Source: Sneathiella sp. HT1-7
Lineage (GTDB): Bacteria; Pseudomonadota; Alphaproteobacteria; Sneathiellales; Sneathiellaceae
DNA length: 64,000 nt
Direction of reading: 5' to 3'
Assembly: GCF_020731145.1 (NCBI RefSeq)
Contig: NZ_JAJFZN010000001.1
Location: forward strand, 682,001 to 746,000
Shown here: positions 18,301 through 27,048 of the stretch, one piece after another
Position numbering within the stretch: the first letter of the stretch is position 1
How the letters are laid out: each line of letters opens with the position of its first letter
Notes under the pieces: generated by a model
Told to the model about the DNA's origin: nothing
Databases searched by the model: none
Seen by the model: only the letters and a program-made list of their open reading frames with translations
Program-made: the position numbers and the translations under genes

Positions 18301-18588
18301 ATGCTGTTTATTGCCCATTGTACTGACAAAGCCGATCATTTGCAGGTCCGCCTCGACACCCGACCGGCACATCTGGACTTTCTGAAGGCAAAAGGAAACG
18401 CACTTAAACTTGCGGGACCGACCCTAGATGCCGATGGGGAAGTCCCAACCGGCAGCCTATTGATTTTTGAAGATACAGATTTGGCGACCGCAAAAGCGTG
18501 GGCAGCAAAGGACCCTTATGCCGCAGCAGGCCTCTTCGAAAGCGTCATCGTAAAGCCCTGGAAACATGCAATCGGCGGCGGGCTTTAA
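18301..18588 (+). CDS. YciI-family protein
   Basis: A 95-residue single-domain protein of the YCII dimeric alpha-beta-barrel family. The N-terminus is MLFIAHCTDKADHLQVRLDT. The family's conserved His is followed by Leu (RPAHLDFLK), and it has an Asp-Pro pair (AKDPYAAAGLF). A strong AAGGAGA precedes the ATG, 23 bases after gpsA, so it is probably cotranscribed. Biochemical function is unknown for most members. Confidence 0.9.
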   Translation: MLFIAHCTDKADHLQVRLDTRPAHLDFLKAKGNALKLAGPTLDADGEVPTGSLLIFEDTDLATAKAWAAKDPYAAAGLFESVIVKPWKHAIGGGL

Positions 18589-18603
18589 CCTCCCTGGCGA
18601 TGA

Positions 18604-18673
18604 TTGCGTTTCGTGTAATATTATGATGTAGTGACCACCGTAAATAATAATAAAAACCCAAAAAGGTGGTCAC
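18604..18673 (+). promoter_or_regulatory. Promoter-like hexamers and a 9-bp inverted repeat that includes the ribosome-binding site of the acyl-CoA dehydrogenase gene
   Basis: TTGCGT and TGTAGT are 17 bases apart (18604-18632). A perfect repeat follows: GTGACCACC at 18631-18639 and GGTGGTCAC at 18665-18673, with an A-rich 25-base loop. The right arm contains the Shine-Dalgarno-like AGGTGG and ends on the base before the ATG. As RNA it would hide the ribosome-binding site; as DNA it could be a repressor operator at the transcription start. The repeat is certain; the promoter is tentative. Confidence 0.55.
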
Positions 18674-19837
18674 ATGCAATTCTCACAAGAGCATATCGCG
18701 CTTAAAGATACCGTTAACCGGATTATTGACGAGCACATCAACCCCCATGTTGATCAGTGGGAAGAAGAAGGCATTTTCCCGGCCCATGACGTGATGAAGC
18801 TTCTGGCAGAGGCCGGTCTTCTCGGCATCGGTAAGCCGGTGCAATATGGTGGGCTGGATCTCGACTTTTCTTATGAAATGGTCTTTGCAGAAGCGCTTGG
18901 CAGTATTCGGGCGAACGGTGTTTCCACGTCAATCGGTGTTCAGACCACCATGTGTACCCCTGCCCTCACCAACTATGGTAGCGAGGAACTCAAGCAGGAG
19001 TTTCTTGTGCCAACAATCGCCGGGGAAATGATCGGCTGTATCGGCGTGAGCGAGGAAGCGGCCGGGTCGGATGTTGCCAATACCCGCACCTATGCAAAGC
19101 GCGATGGTGATGACTATGTGATCAATGGCTCAAAAATGTGGATCACCAACGGGGTGCAGGGTGACTGGATTTGCTTGCTTGTGAACACTTCCGAGGAAGA
19201 CGGGCCGCACCGGAATAAATCGCTGATCATTGTGCCGCTTAAAACCAAAGGCGTTACTGTCGCCCGCAAGCTCGACAAAATGGCACTGCGATGTTCAGAC
19301 ACGGCACAGCTATTCTTTGATGATGTCCGTGTACCGGTCCGGAACCGGATAGGCGAAGAAAATATGGGCTTTACCTATCAGATGCGACAGTTTCAGGAGG
19401 AAAGATTGTACGTGGCGGCGCGAGCGCTGCGTGGCTGCGAGATGGCGATCGAAGATACGATCGAATATACGAGCCAACGCAAGGTGTTTGGCGAAACTCT
19501 TCTCGACAAGCAAGTTGTCTATCATAAGATGGCCGAGTTGCAGACACTGGTCGAATCCGCCCGGTCGCTGCTATACCGTTCTATCGAAGAATACATCAAT
19601 GGCAATGATGTGACCAAGCTCGCGTCAATGACTAAATATCTTGTCGGCACGCTCTGCAATAAAGTTCCGAGCGAATGCTTGCAATATTGGGGTGGACAGG
19701 GCTTTATGTCCGAGAACTGGATTTCCCGTGGGTATCGCGATCTTCGACTTTCTTCGGTCGGTGGCGGCGCGAATGAGATCATGCTCGAAATCGTCGCCAA
19801 GCAGATGGGCATCTTCCCGGGCAAACGCAAAAAATAG
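18674..19837 (+). CDS. Acyl-CoA dehydrogenase (LCAD/IVD-like active site)
   Basis: A 387-residue FAD enzyme introducing a 2,3 double bond into an acyl-CoA. Family motifs are CIGVSEEAAGSDVANTRTYA, GSKMWITNG and SQRKVFGETLLDKQ. The place where medium-chain enzymes carry the catalytic Glu (EGT) reads GGGANEIM here. A Glu is instead present at 243 in QEERLYVAARAL, the position used by long-chain and isovaleryl-CoA dehydrogenases. The enzyme is therefore probably active with that alternative base. Substrate unknown. It interrupts the common YciI-EVE pairing. Confidence 0.9.
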   Translation: MQFSQEHIALKDTVNRIIDEHINPHVDQWEEEGIFPAHDVMKLLAEAGLLGIGKPVQYGGLDLDFSYEMVFAEALGSIRANGVSTSIGVQTTMCTPALTNYGSEELKQEFLVPTIAGEMIGCIGVSEEAAGSDVANTRTYAKRDGDDYVINGSKMWITNGVQGDWICLLVNTSEEDGPHRNKSLIIVPLKTKGVTVARKLDKMALRCSDTAQLFFDDVRVPVRNRIGEENMGFTYQMRQFQEERLYVAARALRGCEMAIEDTIEYTSQRKVFGETLLDKQVVYHKMAELQTLVESARSLLYRSIEEYINGNDVTKLASMTKYLVGTLCNKVPSECLQYWGGQGFMSENWISRGYRDLRLSSVGGGANEIMLEIVAKQMGIFPGKRKK

Positions 19838-19845
19838 GAGCCTTG

Positions 19846-20259
19846 ATGAAATACTGGCTGATAAAATCGGAACCGGGGACCTGGTCCTGGCAGGATCAAC
19901 TCGACGCAGGAGAAGAGGGTACCTTCTGGGATGGGGTGCGGAATTATCAGGCGTCGAACAACATGAAAGAAATGAAAATCGGCGACCTTTGTTTCTTTTA
20001 CCATTCCGTCAAGGAGAAACAAATCGTTGGTATCGTCGAGGTGATTAAAGAATACTACCCCGATCATACCGACGAAAAGGGGCGCTTCGGCATGGTGGAC
20101 GTCAAGGCCGTCAAATCTGTCCCAAACCCGGTAACGCTCGCGGATATCAAGGCCGAACCACGCCTTGAAAATCTCGCGCTTGTTCGCCAAAGTCGTCTGT
20201 CCGTTGTGCCAGTGGACGGACCATCCTGGCACCTGATTTGCAAGATGGGCGGCCTATAA
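19846..20259 (+). CDS. EVE-domain protein (thymocyte nuclear protein 1-like)
   Basis: A 137-residue single EVE domain, a PUA-like fold proposed to bind modified bases in RNA or DNA. The N-terminus YWLIKSEPGTWSW, the WDGVRNYQASNNMKEMKIGD segment and the C-terminal LSVVPVDGPSWHLI are all typical. AGGAG lies five bases before the ATG at 19846 (a TTG one codon earlier is less likely). It begins eight bases after the acyl-CoA dehydrogenase stop. Confidence 0.93.
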   Translation: MKYWLIKSEPGTWSWQDQLDAGEEGTFWDGVRNYQASNNMKEMKIGDLCFFYHSVKEKQIVGIVEVIKEYYPDHTDEKGRFGMVDVKAVKSVPNPVTLADIKAEPRLENLALVRQSRLSVVPVDGPSWHLICKMGGL

Positions 20260-20281
20260 CTGCCGTTTTCTTGCGGGGCGC

Positions 20282-20310
20282 TTGACGGAGCTATGGTCAA
20301 CCCATAGTAT
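20282..20310 (+). promoter_or_regulatory. Sigma-70-like promoter of the halogenase gene with an inverted repeat in the spacer
   Basis: TTGACG (five of six to consensus) and TAGTAT (four of six) are exactly 17 bases apart, 33 bases upstream of the start codon. A 6-bp inverted repeat, CTATGG-TCAAC-CCATAG (20291-20307), fills the spacer and enters the -10, a position typical of a repressor site. A strong GGGGGGAG ribosome-binding site precedes the ATG. Confidence 0.6.
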
Positions 20311-20342
20311 TTTCCGACCATATTCGCGCGGGGGGAGCTGGC

Positions 20343-22091
20343 ATGGACAACCAGATCAACGAAGTAACGATTGTTGGCGGGGGTACTGCGGGCTGGCTTA
20401 CGGCCGCCTTCCTGGTTCGCTTTATGAACCTGTGTGATGAGGAAAACCCCACTAAAATTACCCTGATAGAGTCGCCTAATGTCCCCACCGTCGGCGTCGG
20501 CGAGGCAACTGTTCCAACGATGGCGGCTCTCCTGAAAAGTCTTGGGATTTCGGAAAAAGAGTTTTTTATTCGATGTAATGCCTCTTTCAAAATGGGGGTC
20601 CGTTTTACGAACTGGAGCCATGATGAAAAGGGACAGTCAACGTCCTTTATTCATCCATTCGAAGCCATCCGCACCCAACTTGGCGGACAAAACCCGGCTT
20701 ATCATTTTCATAAATATGGCGGTCCCCCCGGCCGTGAAGGTATTGATGATTGCATGTCGTTCAGCGGCACAGCGATCAAAAAGAAACTTGGCCCCAAATT
20801 CCTGAGCCATGGGGATTACGAAACACAGCTAAATTACGCCTACCATCTCGATGCTGGCAAATTTGCCGAATTTTTGCGTGATATCTCCATTGAACGCGGG
20901 GTCAATCATGTACTCGATGATGTTGAGGAAGTAGAACAGGACGAGCGCGGATATATTTCCGCCTTGAAATTACAACGGCAAGGACGGCGGCCGGTCGATC
21001 TGGTTATTGATTGCACGGGGTTCAAGGGCGTAATCATCAATCAGGTAATGAAAGTTCCTTTCCACGATTATAGCAAGTACCTCTTGAACAACCGCGCCAT
21101 GGCTGTTCAAATCCCTCATAAGGATGTTAGCCAGATTGAGCCCTGCACCAATTCAACTGCGTTAGGCGCGGGTTGGGTTTGGCGCGTTCCGCTCTATAAT
21201 CGAATTGGAACCGGCTACGTTTTTTCCAGCCATTTCCGCACAGATGACGAGGCACGAGAAGAATTCCTCCAACATCTCGGCGAGGACGGAAAGGATGCCG
21301 AACCCCGAATTATCCCTGTTCGCATCGGCCGGATGGAGCGAGCATGGGAGAAAAACTGTATTGCTATAGGCCTGTCTGCTGGATTTATCGAACCACTGGA
21401 ATCGACGGCAATCTATATGATCGAGAACTTTGTGAAGCTTCTATTGATCAACTTTCCGGATAAGAGCTTCGCCCCAATCCTTGCCCAGAGATTCAATGAA
21501 AAAACCGAGAAAATGATGCAATCCATTCGGGATTTCATCATCTTGCATTATTGCATGAATAACCGAGAGGATAGTGAATACTGGCGTGTTGCACGCGAGG
21601 AGATGGTCATCCCGGACAGCGTTAAAGACATGCTCGATGAATATCGTCATGCGTTGCCGGTTAACACAGATTTTGATGGCACCTATCTGTTCAACTATTT
21701 CAATTATAATGTCATTCTTTTCGCGAAGGGGTATCTGAAGGATATCCGATATCCAGCAGAGCGTTTTATCGCCCGCAAGGATTGGGAACAGCGTATGGCC
21801 GAGTTCATTCGATATGAGCAGAACCAGCTAAATGGATTACCAAATCACTATGAGTTGCTTCGTAAAATACGTGGGGAAGACGAAGTCGTGGCGCCGCAAG
21901 GCGGCGTGTCCTTCGGTGGGTTTAATGGACCGATGTTCGGCGCGCAGGCAGGTGGCATTCAAGTTCCGCAACCGACAGTGCAAATTGGTGGCGGACAGAT
22001 AAAACCAAGTATTAAGTTTGCCCTGAAAAAAGATAGTGACCAAACAAAAGAGCCAGAGAAGGAAGACCTTTCCGGATCTAACATCCTCTAG
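20343..22091 (+). CDS. Flavin-dependent halogenase (tryptophan-halogenase family)
   Basis: A 582-residue enzyme of the FADH2-dependent halogenase family. It has the FAD motif VGGGTAGW at residues 11-18, the conserved VGVGEATVPT at 50-59, and a lysine (K83, in CNASFKMGVRF) at the position of the catalytic Lys79 of PrnA. WVWRVP at 278-283 fits the WxWxIP motif. FIEPLEST at 348-355 carries the conserved acidic residue. The last ~65 residues are Gly/Gln-rich, then charged, and are not part of the usual domain. It stands alone, without a partner flavin reductase or a natural-product cluster, so substrate and halogen are unknown. Confidence 0.88.
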   Translation: MDNQINEVTIVGGGTAGWLTAAFLVRFMNLCDEENPTKITLIESPNVPTVGVGEATVPTMAALLKSLGISEKEFFIRCNASFKMGVRFTNWSHDEKGQSTSFIHPFEAIRTQLGGQNPAYHFHKYGGPPGREGIDDCMSFSGTAIKKKLGPKFLSHGDYETQLNYAYHLDAGKFAEFLRDISIERGVNHVLDDVEEVEQDERGYISALKLQRQGRRPVDLVIDCTGFKGVIINQVMKVPFHDYSKYLLNNRAMAVQIPHKDVSQIEPCTNSTALGAGWVWRVPLYNRIGTGYVFSSHFRTDDEAREEFLQHLGEDGKDAEPRIIPVRIGRMERAWEKNCIAIGLSAGFIEPLESTAIYMIENFVKLLLINFPDKSFAPILAQRFNEKTEKMMQSIRDFIILHYCMNNREDSEYWRVAREEMVIPDSVKDMLDEYRHALPVNTDFDGTYLFNYFNYNVILFAKGYLKDIRYPAERFIARKDWEQRMAEFIRYEQNQLNGLPNHYELLRKIRGEDEVVAPQGGVSFGGFNGPMFGAQAGGIQVPQPTVQIGGGQIKPSIKFALKKDSDQTKEPEKEDLSGSNIL

Positions 22092-22173
22092 ACGAACGCC
22101 CTTAAAAGTGGTTGGCGATAGCAACCATATCGCGTAAGGTCATTTCCACCCTTGGTACCCACCGAAAGTCATC

Positions 22174-23088
22174 ATGCCCCCAACTGAGTCAACGGCGAAC
22201 CAAGCCTCGAACATGCGCGCCTATTTGCTGCTGACCCTAACAACCACTTGCTGGGGGATGAATGCGATTTTGGGCCGCCTTGCTGTTGGAGAGATATCTC
22301 CGATGGCTCTGGTCTGCCTGCGCTGGATGCTGGTAGTGATTATTCTTTCTATCTTTGCCCGTCGGCATCTTCAACGCGACTGGGCCGTTCTCAAAAAGCA
22401 TATTGGCTACATGATGGCAATGGGCGCTATTGGTTTCACCGGATTTAATATGTTGTTCTATCTCGCGGCCCATTCGACAACGGCAGTGAACATTGGCATT
22501 CTACAGGGATCTATTCCGGTTTTTGTGCTGATCGGAGCGTTTCTGGTTCTACGGACCAAAGTGTCTCTCATGCAATCGATCGGCGTGGTTGTAACCATCC
22601 TTGGTGTCGGTATCGTTGCCTCTGGCGGCTCTATTGCTCGGCTTGCTACTTTCGAGGTTAATATCGGGGATGCCCTCATGCTCCTCGCCTGCATTCTTTA
22701 TTCTGGCTACACTGTGGCACTACGATACCGGCCGGAGATATCGCCGCTGTCTTTTCTTTCTATGATGGCCCTTGCGGCGTTTATAACGTCCCTTCCCTTC
22801 GTTTACATCGAAATCGAATTGGAACATTTCCTACCGCCGACTACTAAGGGTTGGCTCATTGTCGCCGCCGCGTCTGTATTTCCTTCCATCGTTGCCCAGA
22901 TTTCCTTTATTGTCGGCGTGAGTATACTCGGGCCCGGGCGGGCGGGAATTTTCGTCAATCTGGTACCCATATTTGCATCGATTTTCGCCGTTACCTTCCT
23001 CGATGAACCGTTTGAGTTCTTTCAAGGCGCCGCGCTTGGGCTTGTATTATTTGGCATCTGGCTATCAGAAAAAGGAAAGCCCGCGTGA
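22174..23088 (+). CDS. DMT-superfamily (EamA) transporter
   Basis: A 304-residue inner-membrane protein with about ten hydrophobic helices arranged as two EamA repeats. The first begins near LLTLTTTCWGMNAILGRLAVG and the second near GDALMLLACILYSGYTVALRYR. The family's VPIFASIFAVTFLDEPF motif is near the C-terminus. Substrate cannot be inferred. A 6-bp inverted repeat (TGGTTG/CAACCA, 22109-22127) lies in the 82-base upstream gap. The stop codon is in the loop of a terminator hairpin. Confidence 0.9.
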   Translation: MPPTESTANQASNMRAYLLLTLTTTCWGMNAILGRLAVGEISPMALVCLRWMLVVIILSIFARRHLQRDWAVLKKHIGYMMAMGAIGFTGFNMLFYLAAHSTTAVNIGILQGSIPVFVLIGAFLVLRTKVSLMQSIGVVVTILGVGIVASGGSIARLATFEVNIGDALMLLACILYSGYTVALRYRPEISPLSFLSMMALAAFITSLPFVYIEIELEHFLPPTTKGWLIVAAASVFPSIVAQISFIVGVSILGPGRAGIFVNLVPIFASIFAVTFLDEPFEFFQGAALGLVLFGIWLSEKGKPA

Positions 23089-23102
23089 CGGGCTCAGTTT
23101 TT
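23078..23102 (+). terminator. Rho-independent terminator overlapping both convergent stop codons
   Basis: AGCCCG-CGTGA-CGGGCT followed by CAG and five T residues. The loop contains the TGA of the transporter gene, and the T run overlaps the stop of the convergent 52-residue gene. The opposite strand also has a T-rich tract after the stem, so it may work both ways. Confidence 0.7.
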
Positions 23103-23259
23103 AAAAATCGCTGACAATGCCTTTGCGTTCCCAATCACCGTAACGTGTCGGCTCTAGCCCAGATGGGCCGCCGATTTCGCCCTTCGCTTGCTTCTGCTTG
23201 ATGGCTGGGTCTTTCTTGTTTTTTCTCTCGGTGTCGCTCTGGGTCTTTTTTTCGGTCAT
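23101..23259 (-). CDS. DUF1674 protein, SDHAF4-like succinate dehydrogenase assembly factor
   Basis: A 52-residue protein. The first half is charged and Lys/Gln-rich; the second half carries the DUF1674 block EIGGPSGLEPTRYGDWERKG and ends in DF. In eukaryotes and alphaproteobacteria this family helps mature the flavoprotein subunit of succinate dehydrogenase. The ATG is at 23259. It is divergent from rsmB. Confidence 0.88.
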   Translation of the reverse strand: MTEKKTQSDTERKNKKDPAIKQKQAKGEIGGPSGLEPTRYGDWERKGIVSDF

Positions 23260-23368
23260 CTGTGTCTAAAGCCCGACTGTTAATTGGCGGAAAGAGTGTT
23301 CTGTAGGGTCTTTCAGTATTTCTGAACCATCTATAGACCGCAAGACAAATTTCCGCTAGAAGCCGCAG

Positions 23369-24655
23369 ATGACAACATCACCTGCTAATTCACGGGCCGC
23401 CGCGGTCCGGCTTCTCACGCGTGTACTTCAAAAACGCCAACCGCTGGAAGAAGCGCTTGATCCAGTGCTACAAGGATTTCCGCCGCGCGATCGGGCCCTG
23501 GCGCGAGCCATCACTTCGACTGCGCTTCGCCATCTTGGGGTGATCGACGCTCTGATTGATAAAATGCTGGACCGACCCCTTCCGGAAAAAGCGCTGGATG
23601 TTCGTCATATCTTGCGGATTGGGATTACGCAGATCCTGTATTTGAACATTCCATCCCATGCCGCAGTTCATGACACCGTCGCACTAGTACCAGATCGCAG
23701 CAAGCATAAAGGTCTCGTCAATGCACTCCTCCGGCGGATTGACCGACAGGGAGAAAAGCTTCTCTCAAAAATCGATATTCCTCGCAAAAATACGCCCCTA
23801 TGGCTTTGGGATGCTTGGACTGTCCATTATGGGGAAGAGACCGCGCGGCGAATTGCAGAAGCGCATCTGACGGAAGCCGCGCTCGATATTTCGGTCAAAT
23901 CAGACCCAAAAAAATGGGCAGAAGCCCTCGACGCTGAAATCCTGCCGACAGGCTCTCTCCGCCGGGCGACAACAGCTACGCTTGTCGATCTTCCCGGATT
24001 TGAGGAGGGCGACTGGTGGGTACAGGACGCCGCCGCGGCAATCCCCGCCGCACTTCTGGGGAATGTCGCAGGGAAGCAGATCATTGATCTCTGCGCCGCG
24101 CCCGGGGGCAAGACCGCGCAGTTTGCAGCGGCAGGCGCAGAAGTCATCGCCCTCGACCGCTCCAAAAACAGGCTGAAGCGACTCGAACAAAATCTGGAGC
24201 GGTTGAATCTTACTGTAACAGTTAAAGTCGGCGATGCCGAAAGCTTTACACCGGATCAACAACCCGACGGTATTCTGTTGGATGCACCCTGCACCAGCAC
24301 CGGAACACTCCGTCGTCATCCTGATGTCGCTTATCTGAAATCCCAGGCGGATGTTGACAAGCTCAGCGAACTACAGACCCGGCTTCTCGATCATGCCTGC
24401 GCAATACTCAAACCCGGCGGCGTGCTGGTATATAGTGTCTGCTCCTTGCAATCGGAAGAAGGCGAAGCTCAGATTGAGGCTCTTCTCAGCCGGAACCCGG
24501 CTATTCAGCGGGAGCCGGTCCAGGCAGAGGAAGTCGGCGGTGTATCCGATCTGATTAATTCCGATGGAGATATTCGCACTTTGCCGTACCATATGGGCGG
24601 CATGGATGGATTTTACGCAGCACGCCTTCGGAAAATATCTACGCCCTCCGCTTGA
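23369..24655 (+). CDS. rsmB: 16S rRNA (cytosine-5)-methyltransferase RsmB
   Basis: A 428-residue enzyme methylating C967 of 16S rRNA. An N-terminal NusB-like RNA-binding domain (about 1-130) precedes a Rossmann methyltransferase. The SAM site is LCAAPGGKTAQ at 241-251. The two family cysteines are present: C308 in DAPCTSTG (motif IV) and C358 in YSVCSLQSEEGE (motif VI, the nucleophile). It is followed by rpe and a heparinase-like gene. Confidence 0.95.
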   Translation: MTTSPANSRAAAVRLLTRVLQKRQPLEEALDPVLQGFPPRDRALARAITSTALRHLGVIDALIDKMLDRPLPEKALDVRHILRIGITQILYLNIPSHAAVHDTVALVPDRSKHKGLVNALLRRIDRQGEKLLSKIDIPRKNTPLWLWDAWTVHYGEETARRIAEAHLTEAALDISVKSDPKKWAEALDAEILPTGSLRRATTATLVDLPGFEEGDWWVQDAAAAIPAALLGNVAGKQIIDLCAAPGGKTAQFAAAGAEVIALDRSKNRLKRLEQNLERLNLTVTVKVGDAESFTPDQQPDGILLDAPCTSTGTLRRHPDVAYLKSQADVDKLSELQTRLLDHACAILKPGGVLVYSVCSLQSEEGEAQIEALLSRNPAIQREPVQAEEVGGVSDLINSDGDIRTLPYHMGGMDGFYAARLRKISTPSA

Positions 24656-24730
24656 GCCGCCTATTCTGTCATGGTAAAGACAAGCTTAACTGGCGCCACT
24701 GCAGAAAATATTTTGGTTGAAGGACCCCTT

Positions 24731-25396
24731 ATGCGTAAACCGGTCAGAATATCCCCTTCCATCCTTGCGGCTGATTTTGCAAAACTTGGCGAGGAAGTCA
24801 GTAATGTCGCGAAAGCCGGCGCTGATTTTATCCATGTCGATGTCATGGATGGCCATTTCGTCCCAAATATCAGTTTTGGACCCGCGGTGACCAAATCCGT
24901 GCGTGGCTACACGGATATCCCGTTTGATTGCCATCTGATGATTACCCCGGTCGATCCCTTTATCACTGAATTTGTTGACGCAGGCGCGAATATTATTACC
25001 CTGCATCAGGAAGCTGGCCCACATCTGCATCGCAGCCTGCAGCTCATTAAATCCCATGGCGTCAAGGCTGGGGTTTCTCTGAACCCGTCGACACCGGCGG
25101 CAACGCTGGAACATGTGATGGATGAGGTTGACCTTATTCTGGTGATGAGCGTCAATCCCGGGTTTGGCGGGCAGAAATTTATCCCCTCCCAGCTTGATAA
25201 AATCCGCACTCTACGTGAGATGATCGACGCCTCCGGGCGGGATATCGATCTGGAGGTCGACGGCGGAATTAATGCCGAGACAGCCCCACTGGTGATTGAG
25301 GCGGGCGCGGATCTTCTGGTCGCGGGAAGTGCGGTCTTCAAGGGCGGTCCCGAACAATATGCTGCCAATATAAACGCGGTGCTGGGCCGGACATGA
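24731..25396 (+). CDS. rpe: Ribulose-phosphate 3-epimerase
   Basis: A 221-residue TIM-barrel enzyme converting ribulose-5-phosphate to xylulose-5-phosphate. It shows [58 protein letters not shown] and [12 protein letters not shown], which include the metal ligands and acidic catalytic residues. Start chosen at 24731 because GAAGGA lies six bases upstream; the frame is open 20 codons further. Its stop overlaps the next start by four bases (ATGA). Confidence 0.96.
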   Translation: MRKPVRISPSILAADFAKLGEEVSNVAKAGADFIHVDVMDGHFVPNISFGPAVTKSVRGYTDIPFDCHLMITPVDPFITEFVDAGANIITLHQEAGPHLHRSLQLIKSHGVKAGVSLNPSTPAATLEHVMDEVDLILVMSVNPGFGGQKFIPSQLDKIRTLREMIDASGRDIDLEVDGGINAETAPLVIEAGADLLVAGSAVFKGGPEQYAANINAVLGRT

Positions 25397-27045
25397 GCAA
25401 AGCCGCGTTAACGCCTGCGAAAGGAGGCTTACCATCGCGGCGACTGATTTCCGATGTGATATACGCAAGCGGAGCGTATCAAGCACTTTTAAAAAGTCGG
25501 GTGCCAAAGCGCCTTGTCCATACACCCGTTGAAATTTTCCCGGGTAATGGGGAACGGGCGGACAGCATCTATCAAGGGCATTTCGAATTTGCCGGCTTCA
25601 GTCTGGAGCAAGATGATCAGGTGCCTTGGGAAGCAGAGAGCATGCCCCTCGCCTGGCACAAGAAATTACACCAATTTGGTTGGATTCGGGATTTCTACGC
25701 CAACGGGACAGAAGCGGCACGACGCCATTCGCGCGCGCTAATCCTTTCCTGGATCGAAAAATTTGACGGCTATCGTCCTTATGTTTGGGACGAGGATGTG
25801 CTGGCCCATCGGCTTATCTCCTGGTTTTGTTACAGCAGCATCCTTCTCGAGGAAGAGAAAAGTGAATTCAATTTCAAATTCCTCCGGTCCTTGCGCCGCC
25901 AATATATCCATTTAGGCCGCATTACCAAAAATAAACCGGAGGGCGAAGACAGGGTAGCAAGCTGGCAAGCTTTGCTATATGGCGCGCTTTCCTTCCCGGA
26001 TATGGGTAAAAGCAGCGGGAAATACCTCGCCTCCCTGGAAGCGGAACTAAGCCGCGTCGTCCTGGCTGACGGTTGCCATATCTCCCGAAATCCGGAACGC
26101 CATCTGATCCTGATCGGTGATCTTATTGGCATTCGTAATACGCTAATGGCCGCGAACGAGATGGTGCCCGTTGCAATCAATAACGCGATCGACAGATTGG
26201 CCCCGGCGATCCGTTTTTTCCAACATGGCGACGGTCGTCTGGCGCTCTTTAACGGGGGCCTCAAACTGCCGGAAGGCTATTGCGATAATATTCTCTCCCT
26301 CTCCGATGCAACAGGACGTGCGCCGCAGCGCTTTCCGCAAGGCGGGTTCGAACGGATTAAGGCGGGCCGTGCCTTGTTGATACTGGAAAGCGGAGAAGGC
26401 GGACGTCGCGCAGGCGAGCAATCCCATGCCGGGCTCATGAGTTTTGAATTCAGCTATGGACGGGAACGGTTGATCGTGAATTGCGGGGCTGTTCGTGATC
26501 CGGAATCAGCTTGGGGCAATGCGCTCGCGGCGACTGCGGCGCATTCAACACTTGGCTTTGATAATATCAATGCCGTTTTCCCGGCCCGCCACGCGTCCGG
26601 GGAAGAACATAAACTTGCCGTCCGCAATGAGGATGAGGGAAATATTTGGCTTGATCTGGAAAGCAACGGCTATCTCGATACGGTTGGCGTTCTTCATCGC
26701 CGGCGGCTATATCTGGACGCCAGCGGCATGGCACTCCGTGGGGAGGACCAGATCATCCCGGAAAGAATGCCGCCCTCCGGCCGATCCCATTTCAGCCTGC
26801 GCTTTCACCTGCATCCGGAATTGAGCATATCAAGGAGTGCAAGCGGGAAGAATATCTTGATCCGCACGCCAAGCGGCACGGGATGGAAGTTCCTGACGGC
26901 CGCGCCGCGGTTATCGCTAGAAGAAAGCGTCTATTGCAGCGAACCCGGGGAACGCCGTCATAATCAGCAGATCGTGATTTCAGGCCAGCTTATCGATCAA
27001 GAGCCAATCCTGATCAAATGGGCGATGACCCGTCTTTCAGACTAA
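25393..27045 (+). CDS. Heparinase II/III-family protein
   Basis: A 550-residue protein without a clear signal peptide, of the alphaproteobacterial heparinase II/III-like family. The N-terminal alpha/alpha-toroid part includes [14 protein letters not shown], and the C-terminal beta part (about 300-540) includes [22 protein letters not shown]. It is translationally coupled to rpe by an ATGA overlap. As I recall, relatives sit between rsmB and purH in many alphaproteobacteria, which points to a conserved, possibly envelope-related role rather than degradation of external heparin. Substrate unknown. Confidence 0.85.
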   Translation: MSKAALTPAKGGLPSRRLISDVIYASGAYQALLKSRVPKRLVHTPVEIFPGNGERADSIYQGHFEFAGFSLEQDDQVPWEAESMPLAWHKKLHQFGWIRDFYANGTEAARRHSRALILSWIEKFDGYRPYVWDEDVLAHRLISWFCYSSILLEEEKSEFNFKFLRSLRRQYIHLGRITKNKPEGEDRVASWQALLYGALSFPDMGKSSGKYLASLEAELSRVVLADGCHISRNPERHLILIGDLIGIRNTLMAANEMVPVAINNAIDRLAPAIRFFQHGDGRLALFNGGLKLPEGYCDNILSLSDATGRAPQRFPQGGFERIKAGRALLILESGEGGRRAGEQSHAGLMSFEFSYGRERLIVNCGAVRDPESAWGNALAATAAHSTLGFDNINAVFPARHASGEEHKLAVRNEDEGNIWLDLESNGYLDTVGVLHRRRLYLDASGMALRGEDQIIPERMPPSGRSHFSLRFHLHPELSISRSASGKNILIRTPSGTGWKFLTAAPRLSLEESVYCSEPGERRHNQQIVISGQLIDQEPILIKWAMTRLSD

Positions 27046-27048
27046 AAA

